A stretch of DNA of 64,000 nt from positions 1 to 64,000 of the forward strand of contig JADLZK010007838.1 of assembly GCA_015847255.1 (NCBI GenBank), written 5' to 3'. This document shows, one piece after another, positions 22,381 through 33,600 of the stretch; positions within the stretch are counted from its first letter, which is position 1; the number at the start of each line of letters is the position of its first letter. The position numbers and the translations under genes were made by a program. The stretch comes from Hyparrhenia diplandra (lineage: Eukaryota; Streptophyta; Magnoliopsida; Poales; Poaceae). Under the pieces are notes generated by a model that saw nothing but the letters and a program-made list of their open reading frames with translations, was not told the DNA's origin and ran no database searches.

Positions 22381-23177
22381 CCACAATTCAGAAAGTCATT
22401 AGAAATCATAATTTCATGCTCACACACAAAAAAGTGCCAAAAAAAGAAAAAGGAAAAAAGAAAATAGAGAAAGGGAAGAAAAAAAACATAAATGTTGGCA
22501 AAAAATTAAAAAGCCCAACTTGGGTTCGAACTAGGGAGCTGGGTTTTAAACTAAAAAAAGCGCATGTAACCATTGCACTAGTTAGATGTTTTTGTAAAAC
22601 ATAGTTTGTAAATGTTTATATTTTATTTTTGATCAATTATAAATTTATACAACGACAAGCTACATGTAAACCTTCTTTTGCAAACTTCCGAAAATGTGAT
22701 ATGTACATATGTCAAACGAAACTTTTATATAAAAAAACTTATAAAAATTGGAGAACCCTAGATTAAAATCCTAGCTACGTCGGAAAAAAAGAATCACATT
22801 ATTTGGACAACAAATGTGCATTTTAAACATCATCAATGGTTTTGTTAAGAATCGATTACAAAATAGATAAATGATATATACATTGCATAAGGTACCACAG
22901 TTTTAATTCGAGATTGATCAAAGTTTGCCTTCGAAAGGCCTATTACACCCGATTACGATTGCAACGCATTTAGGCTTTTGAATCAAGAACACACAACCAT
23001 TCAACAGAGATAAATATAAAAGATATATATAAATTAAGTAGTGCCACGGTGGCACATAGGATTACAACATCGAGAACACAACCACGGTAGTGCCAATGCA
23101 ACTTCAAGTAAAGCGATTACATAAGTTCATAAATCGACACATCTAAACAACCATATAGTCCAGCATTTTCTTCAAAA
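22381..23177. other. AT-rich interval, no gene recognised
   Basis: The first part (to about 22590) is purine-rich and matches 38885-39065 in outline (TGCTCACACACAAAAA, then GGGTTCGAACT..., then ACCATTGCACTAGTTAGATG against the related ACCATTGTGCTATTAAGATG). The rest holds nothing identified. Confidence 0.45.
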
Positions 23178-26019
23178 CTAGTCAGAATCGTCGCCGTTGT
23201 GGAAGTACTTGCGCTTGAGGAGCACACGAACATTCTCTGCCTTTTTCCTAATCTGCCAATTAACAAAGGGGCAAGTTAGCATATATATTAATGAAATTTA
23301 GGATTCTTAAGGTAGGGGAGCCATATATCACCTCCCTATTCCTCGCCTTCGGCCATTCTAGCGTCTCCTCATCATTTGTCATGAGAAAATGCGATTAACC
23401 GATTGTAATCTTCTTGCGATTACGTAAACATATAGGGGATCCTCCAACTTTATTAACAAAATCGAGAGACAAGTATTAGAATCGCAAACATGAATGATTG
23501 CAAGTGGTAAATTAATTTCAAACAACTCAAAACCGACTTAGAATCCATTTCATACTATATAGTCAACAAAGAATAAATATAACATGAATGATTGCAAGTG
23601 CAAAATTAATCTCAAACAATTCACAACTGTTGGTATTTCTTACGCACACGAGATAAATCCATAGCGCACGGATACCGTTGTAGCTTTCACCGGAAGTATT
23701 CGAGTGGTATCGTATTTTCCACGAGGGAACGAAGTGTACTAGAGATGGAACAAGGTCGCCCAAGGTAAGAATAGAGATAATGTTTTTGGTAGGGACGAGA
23801 GGGTTTTCTAAGCTTAGCCCAAGGTCACTAGATAACTAAAGTCTCGGCTTACTACACTTGCTTACTTTGAGTAATTTGTTCCTTTCCGATTCTCGAAAAG
23901 GCGGGAAAGCGGTGTCGGGTCGAGCAACCCAAAAGCTCTCACGAGAACACCAACCCGAACATGGTGGAATACAAAGGCACTGGTCGAGCTGTCACCCCGG
24001 GGCTACCACAACTATCCGTGGGGTTGGGCGCAATCTCGTGTAACCGATAGTCTAGACACCACGTCTACACTAACGACACGAAACTAGTCTCACGTGAAAA
24101 CTAGAACCTTCGATCGAACGGAGATCCCGCAAGCAAGTAAGTGAGCACTAAACTTTAGTCAAATAGATTACTAGGGAATTGCAAAGAAGGCGGGTATTAC
24201 TCACGAAGGAGTCGGCGTAGAGGTACAAATTGAAGGAGAACCCGACAAGCGGCCGCCTCCGCTCTTCCCTCCTCTCTCTTCCTCTTTTCTAAAGTATACA
24301 ACTAGGTGGAGAACACCTAGAGGGACACCACTACAAGGTATTGGATGTAGAAATGAGAAGCTCTTGTGTAGAATGTGTGTTTTACAATGGAAGAGAGGGT
24401 CCCTATTTATACTAGAGAGGAGGGAGCTACAATAAAGATTTTGCCGACCTCCTGCATGCAACCGTCCTACAGAATGACGGTAAATTAAATGCCCCTACCG
24501 CCTATGGCGAAAACCGGCAAAGAACCGGTGTCCAGGTACATGAACCGAAGCAAAACCGGTTGCCTTTGTGCTGTACTGCGTTTCTGGGCGGAAAATCAGG
24601 CGCTTGGCCGGCTGAACCGGCCAAAACCTCCCCTGAACCGCGCCTCAGGCGGGTGGACCGGGAACCGCCTCCGCGCGTCCACTCTGCGGCCGCCACGTGC
24701 CCCCGCGGGCCGTACGAGCCGCGCCCGAGCGCGCGCACGCGAGCTCCGCGCGTGGGAGACCGGCGCCGACAGGGCGGGCCCGCGGTGCAGCGGCAGGAGG
24801 CCGTCCCGCGCTCGCGCGTTCCGCGCGGGGAACCGCGGTGCCACGCGTCGCCGCCTGACTGGGGCGGGCGCGGTGGCCTGCTCCCTTCTCTCGCTGACAG
24901 CTGGGACCCGCCGGGCCGCCTTGTCCCCCTTCTGGAAGCATTGCTGCGCGTGGGGCCCCTGGGCCTGCTGCTGCTGACACATGAGGCCCATATCGCATGC
25001 AAATTTTATTTACTCAATATCTTTTTACTCGAGTCCGATTGCGGCAAATGATATGTCCATTTTGATCGCGACGAGACGCTCGTTCATAATCCATTTGGTA
25101 TTTTGAGATAGTTTTTCTTCATGATAAATTGAAAATATCTGCATCACATGTCGAAACACCAAAACTCGTGGAAGATGTTAATTTAAAACCCTAATACTAA
25201 GCTTGGTGATCAAGAGTGAGTATTTTATGCGAGGTTTTGGCAGGTTATATTATATGCATTATTTACCGCCAACAACAACATAGTTACAATCCATTTCATA
25301 CTATATATGGACTGGGATCCCATGCATGCAAAGTAGCTTTTACAACCGAAAATAAAATATATTGCGGTGTTAAATAACTCTCAATCAATTCAAATCGGAC
25401 TTTTTTAATTGAAGACATGTTTTACCCCTGTTTTTTCACAACATTTCAGAGTACTTGGACAACAACAAAACAGCAATAATCGACACGTTTTGACATGAAT
25501 TTCAAAGAAAAGGCTAACATATCCATACCAAGCATATGCATATCGGACTAGTTACATATCATGTCTAGATCACAACCAGATGTAAATACAACCATTAAGG
25601 TTAGCAAAAAGCACCAGCCATATTAGAGAGCTATTCCATATCCATATATGTCTACTAGTGCCAAGCATTCATGCATATATAGCTAACATCTTGTTGCCAA
25701 GCTCCCATATCATTTCTCATAATCCAAATAGCAAAGTCAATTTCTCATAATCCAAATAGCGAGTCCCAAATCCAAACCACATTTGAAACACTAGCATACT
25801 AATATCCGCGACATGAAAATCAAATTAAAAACCCCAACCCTAACCTCTTTGGGACGGGAACCTCCGAAGCAGGGTGCGCGCGTGGCGGTGTTGTGGAGCG
25901 AAGCCGGGAGGCACATCGGGCATCGGCACCTCGGTTCTTCCTCCTCTTCCTTCGAACGCGCGCCTCGGTGACGACGCGTCGGCGTCCTCCTCCTCCCATT
26001 TGCGCGACGAACCGGCCAT
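23178..26019 (-). pseudogene. Captured host gene, inverted copy (interrupted by a solo LTR)
   Basis: Three exons are visible on the minus strand. Exon 1 (26019-25845) starts MAGSSRKWEEEDADASSPRR, contains MPDVPPGFAPQ and ends at AGAG|GTTAGG. A later exon (about 23470-23332) reads GSPICLRNRKKITIG, a TAA stop, then HFLMTNDEETLEWPKARNRE and the donor GTGATATATGG. The last exon (23252-23178) follows CAG and reads IRKKAENVRVLLKRKY to a TAG. Splice sites and wording match the copy at 36438-37902. The in-frame stop and the 1.65-kb solo LTR in its intron indicate a pseudogene. The protein family is not recognised: a small protein with an acidic N-terminus, a VPPGF motif and a basic LLKRKY C-terminus. 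Confidence 0.6.
23628..25274 (-). mobile_element. Solo LTR with 5-bp target duplication
   Basis: 1647 bp beginning TGTTGGTATTTCTTACGCAC and ending ACCGCCAACA (TGTTGG/CCAACA termini). ACAAC flanks it on both sides (23623-23627 and 25275-25279). A TATAAATA on the minus strand (complement of 24414-24421) shows that transcription would run leftward. The very GC-rich part at 24490-24990 would be U3. Long frames at 24489-25051 on both strands are compositional. The wording of its left end resembles LTRs of grass gypsy elements, but no internal region is present, so LTR-LTR recombination is the likely origin. Confidence 0.9.
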
Positions 26020-26519
26020 CCTCGCCCCGCTTCGCCGGGCGAGTGGTGCGGCGCCTTAGGCAGCGCAACAATGGCGCCCGCAGGAGGGGAGTCGAGGGCG
26101 TAGTTGCGCCTGCGGGTGGCGCCGACCATGTCGCCGGTTGATTGAGGCCGTGGAAGAGCGAGGTGGGTAGCGGAGGTGGGTAGCGGGGGAGTCGATGGGA
26201 TAGATGGGGAAAAGAAGGCGCGGTGGACGCCTGGATTCCGCCGCCGCCGGTTCATTCATGCATGTAAAGGGAGAGGAATATAGTACATTCACTGAATCGT
26301 GGGCCCCAGCAACATTGGACCCAGGCGTCAGTGAGCCAGCACCCAGCATCGTGTGCGTTTAGTAATAACGCGCAAGCTAACGTCGGGTTAATACGATGCT
26401 TAGGGATTGATAAAAAATTTGGCGCTTAAGTAAAAAATTCGGGTTAACTTGGCGCTTGATAAAAAAAAAGAATTGACAAAAATTGGCGCCACTTTATTTA
26501 TTTTCGTTCCAAATCACGA

Positions 26520-27562
26520 GAGATGTTTATTTTCGAGTATCCCTAATTTTTGAGTGGTATTTTAATATTGAGTAACTGAACAAATAATTACAGTAATAGC
26601 TAAACATCGTCTGAAAATTACACAGATATACACAACAACATAATTTTGCTCCAAGAACACCCCAAAAACGTTTGAGCCAATTCAGAGAAAGTGTAACAAC
26701 AGCACACAAAAGCCTGAGCATCTCTTACCTAGTGAGTAGGGACATGTGTGAGAGATGTGTGGCTTTCTGAGGATGTGCATCACCACTTTCTCAGAATCAA
26801 CTCAAATTTTTTTGTCAATATGATACACCAAAAGGTGGTGTCCATGCAAGTTTTTAGATTTTTTAACCTTTATTTTGGTATTTTAACATTTTTTATTGAG
26901 TAATTGAACAAATAATTACAGTAATAGCCAAACATCGTCTGAAAATTACACAGATACACACAACAACATAATTTTGCTCCAAGAACACCCCAAAAAAGTT
27001 TGAGCCAATTCAGAGAAAGTGGAATGACAGCACACAAAAGCCTGAGCATCTCTTACCTAGTGACTAGGGACATGTGTGAGAGATGTGTGGCTTTCTGAGG
27101 ATGTGCATCACCACTTTCTCAGAATCAACTCAAATTTTTTTGTCAACATGCTACACCAAAAGGTGGTGTCCATGCAAGTTTTTAGATTTTTTAACCTTCA
27201 TTTTGGTATTTTAACATTTTTTATTGAGTAAGCGAACAAATAATTACAGATAATAGCCAAACATCGTGCGAAAATACAGATACACACAACAACATAATGT
27301 TGCTCCAAGAACACCTTAAAAAAGTTTGAGCAAATTCGGAGAAAGTGGAATAACAGCCCACACAAGCCCGAGCATCTCTTACCTAGTGACTAGGGACATG
27401 TGTCGAGATGTGTGGCTTTCTAGGGATGTGCATCACCACTTTCTCAGAATCAACTCAAATTTTTTTGTCAACATGCTACACCAAAAGGTGGTGTCCATGC
27501 AAGTTTTTAGATTTTGTAACCTTCATTTTGGTATTTTAATATTTTTTATTGAGTAAGCGAAC
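26520..27562 (+). repeat. Tandem array of 328-bp units
   Basis: GAGTAA(C/T/G)... recurs at 26570, 26898, 27226 and 27551 (spacing 328, 328, 325). Each unit carries GAACAAATAATTACAG, AACATCGT, GAGCATCTCTTACCTAGTGA, CATCACCACTTTCTCAGAATC and AAAGGTGGTGTCCATGCAAG. The array is cut at 27562 by an LTR element and resumes at 36107. Confidence 0.95.
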
Positions 27563-27829
27563 TATGGGGTTCGCACCTGCCCCTTGACCTTCGCAACCGA
27601 GGTTGCGGGAGAGGGGCGAGGGCTTACCACGTGGAGAGGCACAAATGAGAAAGTGGGGAAAGAGAGTCCCCCCTCCCCTTGCCCTTGGGGTTGTATTTAT
27701 AGAGGGGTGGAGGGAGTACATTTTCCATCCACCCCCTTAGATCAGAAATTTATAAGCGAGCCCTCACACTAGTTGAGTATTGGACCTTTTACAAGGGTAA
27801 GGGTGGCGCGCCGGCGCCCCTACCCAACA
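27563..27829 (-). repeat. Left (3') LTR of the LARD-like element
   Basis: 267 bp ending CGCCCCTACCCAACA on the plus strand. TATAAATA on the minus strand is the complement of 27694-27701. It differs from the right LTR by scattered substitutions and 1-2-bp indels. Confidence 0.9.
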
Positions 27830-28269
27830 GTAGGCCCTTAGCTACTAGGGTTTGGCAGGTACAACAAGACCTAGTCGCTAAAATAGGAAAAGGCCCATGA
27901 GTACAAGCTTCCACTGGGTGACGAAGGCCGGAGGCTATAGTACAATGATGAAGTGTTCTTTGATTGCGGAGGTCCCACGCCTGGCCTCCGCCTTTCTCAG
28001 TTGTTGCGAGGGTCTTTGTTAGTTCGAGGGTGGCTCTTCATTGCTCGGGTAGTCGCGGCTGCGGAGGTCGCCGTTGCAGTGCTTCTAGTCGTTGGACGTA
28101 GATGAACTGGTGAGTTGCCGCAGGAGGCCGTTGATGGTGCGAATGTTGATGCGGAGGTCGATGATGTTGGTCCGAGTCGATTCAGCTGTAAGTGGTGATG
28201 TCGAAGTCACCGCGACCGATGGCGAGCCCCGTGTCGAAGTGTAGGCGAGGGTGTGGTCGGTGTTGAAGT

Positions 28270-28650
28270 CAAGGCGAGGCCCCCGCCGAAGTCGAGGTGA
28301 AGGTGCGGGTGTCATCGTCGTCGTTGAGGTGAGCCCCTTGCCGAAGTCGATACGAGGGTGCAGATGTCGTCGGCGGTGTAGAGGTGAGCCCCTTGCTGAA
28401 GTCGAGGCGAGGGTGCAGATGTCGTTGTCGGTGCCGAGGCGAGGCCCTTGCCGAAGTCGAGGCGAGGTTGCGGATGTCGTCGACGGTGCCGAGGTGAGGC
28501 CCTTGCCGAAGTCGAGGTGAGGGAGCGGATGTTGTCGACGGTGCCGAGGCGAGGCCCTTGCTGAAGTCGAGGCGAGTGTGCGGATGTCGTCGTCGGTGCC
28601 GAGGCGAGGCCCTTGCCGAAGTTGAGGCGAAGGTGCGGATGTCGTCGGAC
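28270..28650 (+). repeat. About seven units of a 55-bp GC-rich tandem repeat
   Basis: The words CCTTGCCGAAGTCGAGGCGA and GGTGC(G/A)GATGTCGTCG recur roughly every 55 bp. Frames on both strands are long because the unit length preserves them for short runs; they are not regarded as genes. Confidence 0.9.
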
Positions 28651-29075
28651 ATAGGTAGACGCCGGAGTTGCCCGTCTTTCCTACTCCGACTCATGAGTAG
28701 CGGGCAAGACGTTTTGGGTAGAATTGGCCTCCAATGCTACCCCCCTTGCCCCTTCTTGAACGGTGCTTATGAGTAGGAGGCGAAGACATGGTGGGAGTCA
28801 CTGAAGCCAAAGGCGAGCGGACCCCTTGTCGATGCTCTTGGCGAAGCTGCGGTTGGGGTCGCCGAAGTCAGAGGTGAACCCTTGCCGTAGCTGTTGGTGA
28901 GGGTGTAGTCGAAGTTGCCATTGTTGTCGGACGTAGGTAGACGCCGGAGTTGCCCGCCTTTCCTGCTCCGACCCATGAGTAGCGGGCAAGACGTTTTAGG
29001 TAGAATTGGCCTCCAATGCTGCCCCCTAGCCCCTTCTTGGCCGGTGCTTATGAGTTGGAGGTGAATGCATGGTCG
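28650..29075 (+). repeat. Direct duplication of about 145 bp
   Basis: AGGTAGACGCCGGAGTTGCC, GTAGCGGGCAAGACGTTTT and AATTGGCCTCCAATGCT occur near 28655-28795 and again near 28930-29070 with few differences. Confidence 0.9.
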
Positions 29076-29129
29076 AAGTTGTCGAGGTCGAAGGTGAGCG
29101 GGCCTTTTGCCGAAGCTTTGTTGATGTCG

Positions 29130-29400
29130 CCGAAGTCAAGGGCGAGCCTTTCGCCGAAGGTTTGTTGAAGTCGCCGTAGTCGGAGGTGAGGCCCTTGTAG
29201 AGGCTGGATTGATGTCGCGAAGGTGATGTCGACGTCGCCGTAGTCGGAGGCGAGGCCCTTGCAGAGGTTTGGCTGATGTCGCGGAGGTGATGTCGACGTC
29301 GCCGTAGTCGGAGGCGAGGCCCTTGCAGAGGTTTGGCTGATGTCGCGGAGGTGATGTCGACGTCGCCTTAGTCGGAGGCGAGGCCCTTGCTAAGGATTGG
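29130..29400 (+). repeat. Four units of a 63-bp tandem repeat
   Basis: The words GTCGGAGGCGAGGCCCTTG and GGCTGATGTCGCGGAGGTGA repeat with about 63-bp spacing. Confidence 0.9.
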
Positions 29401-29604
29401 CTGAGCCGGGCGGTCGACCGCTCGCCGGCGGGGCCAATCCTTGTGTTTTCCTCGTTGCCGATGAGGGCCGGGTGCCGCCACCCAGCCCCTTTCGGCGGAG
29501 GTGTGTTCTTGACATTGCTTTCTTTGGGGATAACTCCTCGCATGCATTGATTGTAACGGAATTCATATTTATATCGAAGGTGGTGAGAGTTTTTCCACGG
29601 CGAC

Positions 29605-30010
29605 GCCCCGCACACTTTTTAGCGAGGCTCGCGTTTAAATTGGAGGTAGTGAGAAAAACTTTTTCGCAGCGACACCCCTATTCTCTTTTAGCGAGGCTTG
29701 CGTTTAAATCGGAGGTAGTGAGAAAAACTTTTTCGCAAAAGCGACAACCCCTATTCTCTTTAGCGAGGCTCGCGTTTAAATCGGAGGTAGTGAGAAAAAC
29801 TTTTTCGCAGCGACACCCCCTATTCTCTTTAGCGAGGCTCGCGTTTAAATTGGAGGTAGTGAGAAAAACTTTTCCGCAGCGACGCCCCCTATTCTCTTTA
29901 GCGAGGCTCGCGTTTAAATCGGAGGTAGTGAGAAAAACTTTTTTTTTTGACGCCCCTATTCTCTTTAGCGAGGCTCGCGTTTAAATCAAAGGTAGCAAGA
30001 AAAACTTTTT
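29605..30010 (+). repeat. Six units of a 65-bp tandem repeat
   Basis: AGCGAGGCTCGCGTTTAAAT followed by GGAGGTAGTGAGAAAAACTT recurs about every 60-68 bp. The unit includes a short palindrome, GCGAGGCTCGC. Confidence 0.95.
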
Positions 30011-30439
30011 GCATGCTCGGAGGTGCGAGTTTCTACGAGCCGTTGTCAGAGGTGCTAGGGTGCCCGACTTCTTGTTTATGCTTGAAAACATAAAAAAATT
30101 TTAGCGGAGGTTTGGCTGAGCCGGGGCGAAGTCGACTACTTCGCTCCGAGCGGGGCCAATCCTTGAGCCTTCCGCACTGTCGATGAGGGCTGGGTGCCAC
30201 CACTCAGCCCCTTTCGACGGAGGTCAGTCCTTGACACTTCTTTGTATCTGAGGAAATTCCTGCATGCATTAATTTGGGGTGTTGCCTTATTGAAAAAATT
30301 TTGCGACCCTTCGCAGGGAAAAAGAGTGCAGCCCCTAGTGTCTCATAATTTCTTACACAACCCCCGGTTTTTCATAATGTGCGCATGTGAGTAGTCCTGC
30401 AACAAGAAGTTATTTTCAAACATCGAAAAATCAAAAGTT

Positions 30440-30660
30440 TGCTTTTGCGAGCCCCTATCGCAATTGCCAGGGCGCCCGACTTCTTTGCGCCTCCGCGCTG
30501 CTCATACTCGGAGGGCGCGGGGCGTCTTCTTTGCGAGCTCCTGGCGGAGGTGCCAGGGTGCCCGGCTTCTTTGCGCCTCCGCGCTGCTCATACTCGGAGG
30601 GCGCGGGGCGTCTTCTTTGCGAGCCCCTGGCGGAGGTGCCAGGGTGCACGACTTTCCTCC
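30440..30660 (+). repeat. Two to three units of a 91-bp GC-rich tandem repeat
   Basis: GCCTCCGCGCTGCTCATACT and GGAGGGCGCGGGGCGTCTTC occur twice. The flanking CTTCTTTGCGAGC and CCAGGGTGC words extend partial copies on both sides. All three forward frames are open across it, which reflects composition and not coding. Confidence 0.9.
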
Positions 30661-33600
30661 GCACCGCTGCAGCGATGGGGGTTGAGATGCTTATGAATGA
30701 TGCTCATGGATGCGATGGTACGATGAATGCGAATGTATGATGCATGTATGATGAGTGCTAGCACAGGGATAAGTGCGAGGGTAAGTAAAACATTCTTATC
30801 ATGAAGAATGTGATATTTGAGTCACACAAATAATTGAGTGTGTCAGATCTAATGATCTGGTCCCTGCATAATCAATTGAAATTATAGAGCTTCACATGTT
30901 AGAGAATAGTTTGTTGCAATGTTTCAATAATTTGAGTTCACAAGTAATGTCGAATGTAAAATCCTGCAAGGTAGCTTTCGATATGAGTCATTCAACAGAT
31001 AGGACAAAATAAGTCGAGGTTCGTGATAGGCAAATGGGTAAATGTCTCAAGAAAAGTGATGTTTAAGTTGACTGGTTCTGTGTGGTATAGTTTTGTTACC
31101 TCGAGTGGGGCGTGTGGAGACCTGCGATAGAGATATGTTGCCCTTCGCGGCGAAGGTTAGCACACTTGTAAATAATTTGAACTTGCGTGCGGAGGTAAGG
31201 AGTGTTGTGGTCACGGAGGTGACCAAGATCGGTGTGATAGTTATGAGGTATATGAGCAGAATATTACCTTGTGAAGAATGGAAACCTGCGACCAAATACG
31301 GAGAAGTCCTAATAATTGGTTAGTTTGAGAGGGGGTTAGAGTATACATGTTAGCACAATACAATAATCCTGATATTTCTAAAATAATTTTCCTTTAGGCT
31401 GTAAAAAATTGCATGTTAGCACAAATACAATAATCCTGATATTTCTAAAACTTGACATTTTCCTTTAGGCTGTAAAAAATTGAGCATGCTGCGAGAGTCA
31501 TTGTTTTAATTGTAAGGAAGCTTGACAAACTGTTGAAAAATTCATTACTTGACTTAATGAACACTAGTCACGTTGCAAAGTTTGAGCAACGGAAATGAAG
31601 AATATAATAATTTTCCCATATGGGATTCATCATTCTAGATTTTGATGTTTGATGATCAACATAACAAAAAGATGATAGCGTGTTTGCAAGTATTTATTTT
31701 GTATGGTCAGACTTAGATCTATTTAGAGCAAAAAAGACAAACATGCAAAATTCTCATTGTTTGACGATAAAATTGATAAAACATATATAGGAAGCTTTGG
31801 GTGTTGAAAAAATTCATTACCTTGACTGAAGTATATGAAGACCTTGGGCGTCGCACCGATATACGGCCTGTATATGAAGACCTGTGATATTGCCTTCGGG
31901 GCAAAGGTTAGCACACAATTACTAGTTTGTTTTTGATTTTCACGCGAAGGTATAGAATGGTAGTCACTCCCGGAGGTGACCAAGATATGTGCGAATTAAC
32001 TGAGATATGCATGACAACGTTGTGTAGCGGAGAGTAGAAACCTTTTTAACTGTATGCGAATGTTGAGCCTTTCGCTCAGTAGCGGCACGGAGAGCTGTCG
32101 ATGCCTCGAGCTGCTAGGCAAGCTGGCCGGATGTGTAGTTGCTTGGGCCAACTGGACGAAGCCGTTGCTTGGGCCAGGGTCCGATGACTGCGGCCGATGA
32201 CCGAAGGCCGCTTGCAGATGAAAACCGTCGGAGGCGGCTCGAACAGTGGTTGGCGGAGGTAGCTCCGACCCAGACATTATGCATATGGTTTTCTTAGCTG
32301 GAAGGTGTCGCCCTGTAAAAAAGAAATACGCAGGAAGCCAGGACATAAATATATATTTCGATATATATGTGTGTTTATCGAAGAACAAGAATAGATATTT
32401 GAAAGCGCAAGTAGAGATGTGAAGTTTGACGCTTTGGCATGTTGTATATATGTACACGGAGGTAAAAAAAGAGTGCGCGGAGGGGAGACACCACGGGGGT
32501 TCAGAACCTGCCACACTGAATTAATTGGCCTAGCAGGCGAAGATCAGCTCATAAATAAATAAATATGATAGTTCATATTATGTCAGCAGATATATATTTT
32601 TCCTTTTTTTTTTTTTTTTTAATAAAGCGTGGTGAATGAGGAGACTTATGGTTCGATAGACCACTAGCTTTTCTCCAGCGAGGGTGCAGAACAAACATTG
32701 TGCCCTCGGGGTTGGAAAGCGGAGGTGCGTGCATCTCCGCGGGTAGCAAAGCTCTCATGAGACAGCATCGCGCCGATCACAGGACCCTTGCAAGCTGGCT
32801 CTGTCACCTGTTGAACGTTGGTGCCTGGCGTCTGGTGGAACTCCGCTAGAGACGAGCACAGGCACCAGCCACAGTAAATAGTTAGTACAAATAAGTACCG
32901 GTGCCTCCCCCGTCCTTAGCTCTCTGCAACGAGGGTGGCCTGATGAGGATAGCTCGGCTCCGCTGTGGTGCTGCGAGGCTAGCTTTGTCCGGCCGCGACG
33001 AGGATTGCCTAGCCTGGTCGCGATGAGGGTGGCTCGCCTGTTGGAAGGCATCTCCGCGCGGCTGCGACGAGGAGAGGTCTCGATCTGGACAATAGTCTGT
33101 AGCGGGGGTAGCTGGTCACCGCGGAGGTTGCTTCGTGTCTGCCCTGCTGCATGCCCTGCAGGTGCCTGCAAGCTTCATCCTTCTGCAAGGGTACATATCA
33201 AGCAAGCGTTTGTGGTATAGCCGTGGAGGTTAGTTTGCGAGGAAATAGTAAGTGATTAGATGCTCATAAGGCTGCTCCACTTATTGCTATAGGCGTTACC
33301 CTCGAACGAAATAATCTTTGGACAGGGTTTGGAGCAGTTCATCGGAATGAACATTATTGTGTTTGCGAAGGTTTGTTTAGAGGGCACTTAGCTCTGTTAG
33401 GCACCACGAGGGTATCGTGGCAGGTGTTGCTCAGCCTGGCCGCGCGGCGAGGGTTTCTCTTCCCGACCGTGGCGAGGGTCGCTCCAGTCGGCTGCGACGA
33501 ACAGGTCCGCTTGGCGGAGTTGCTCCGGGCCCGATATGAAGGTGTTGCGCCGTCGCGGTTGCTCCCGGCCGAAGGCGCCGCGAAGGTCGGAGGATGGTGC

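Noticed and set aside
24489..25051. Overlapping long frames of 117-166 codons on both strands
   Set aside because: They lie inside the GC-rich part of a solo LTR with clear target duplications. Frames open on both strands at once reflect composition.
28085..30740. Several 70-195-codon frames, one with five repeats of a KTF..R....SLARLAFK-type unit
   Set aside because: Produced by 55-91-bp tandem arrays in a coding-poor LTR element. There is no start context, domain or conserved frame across units.
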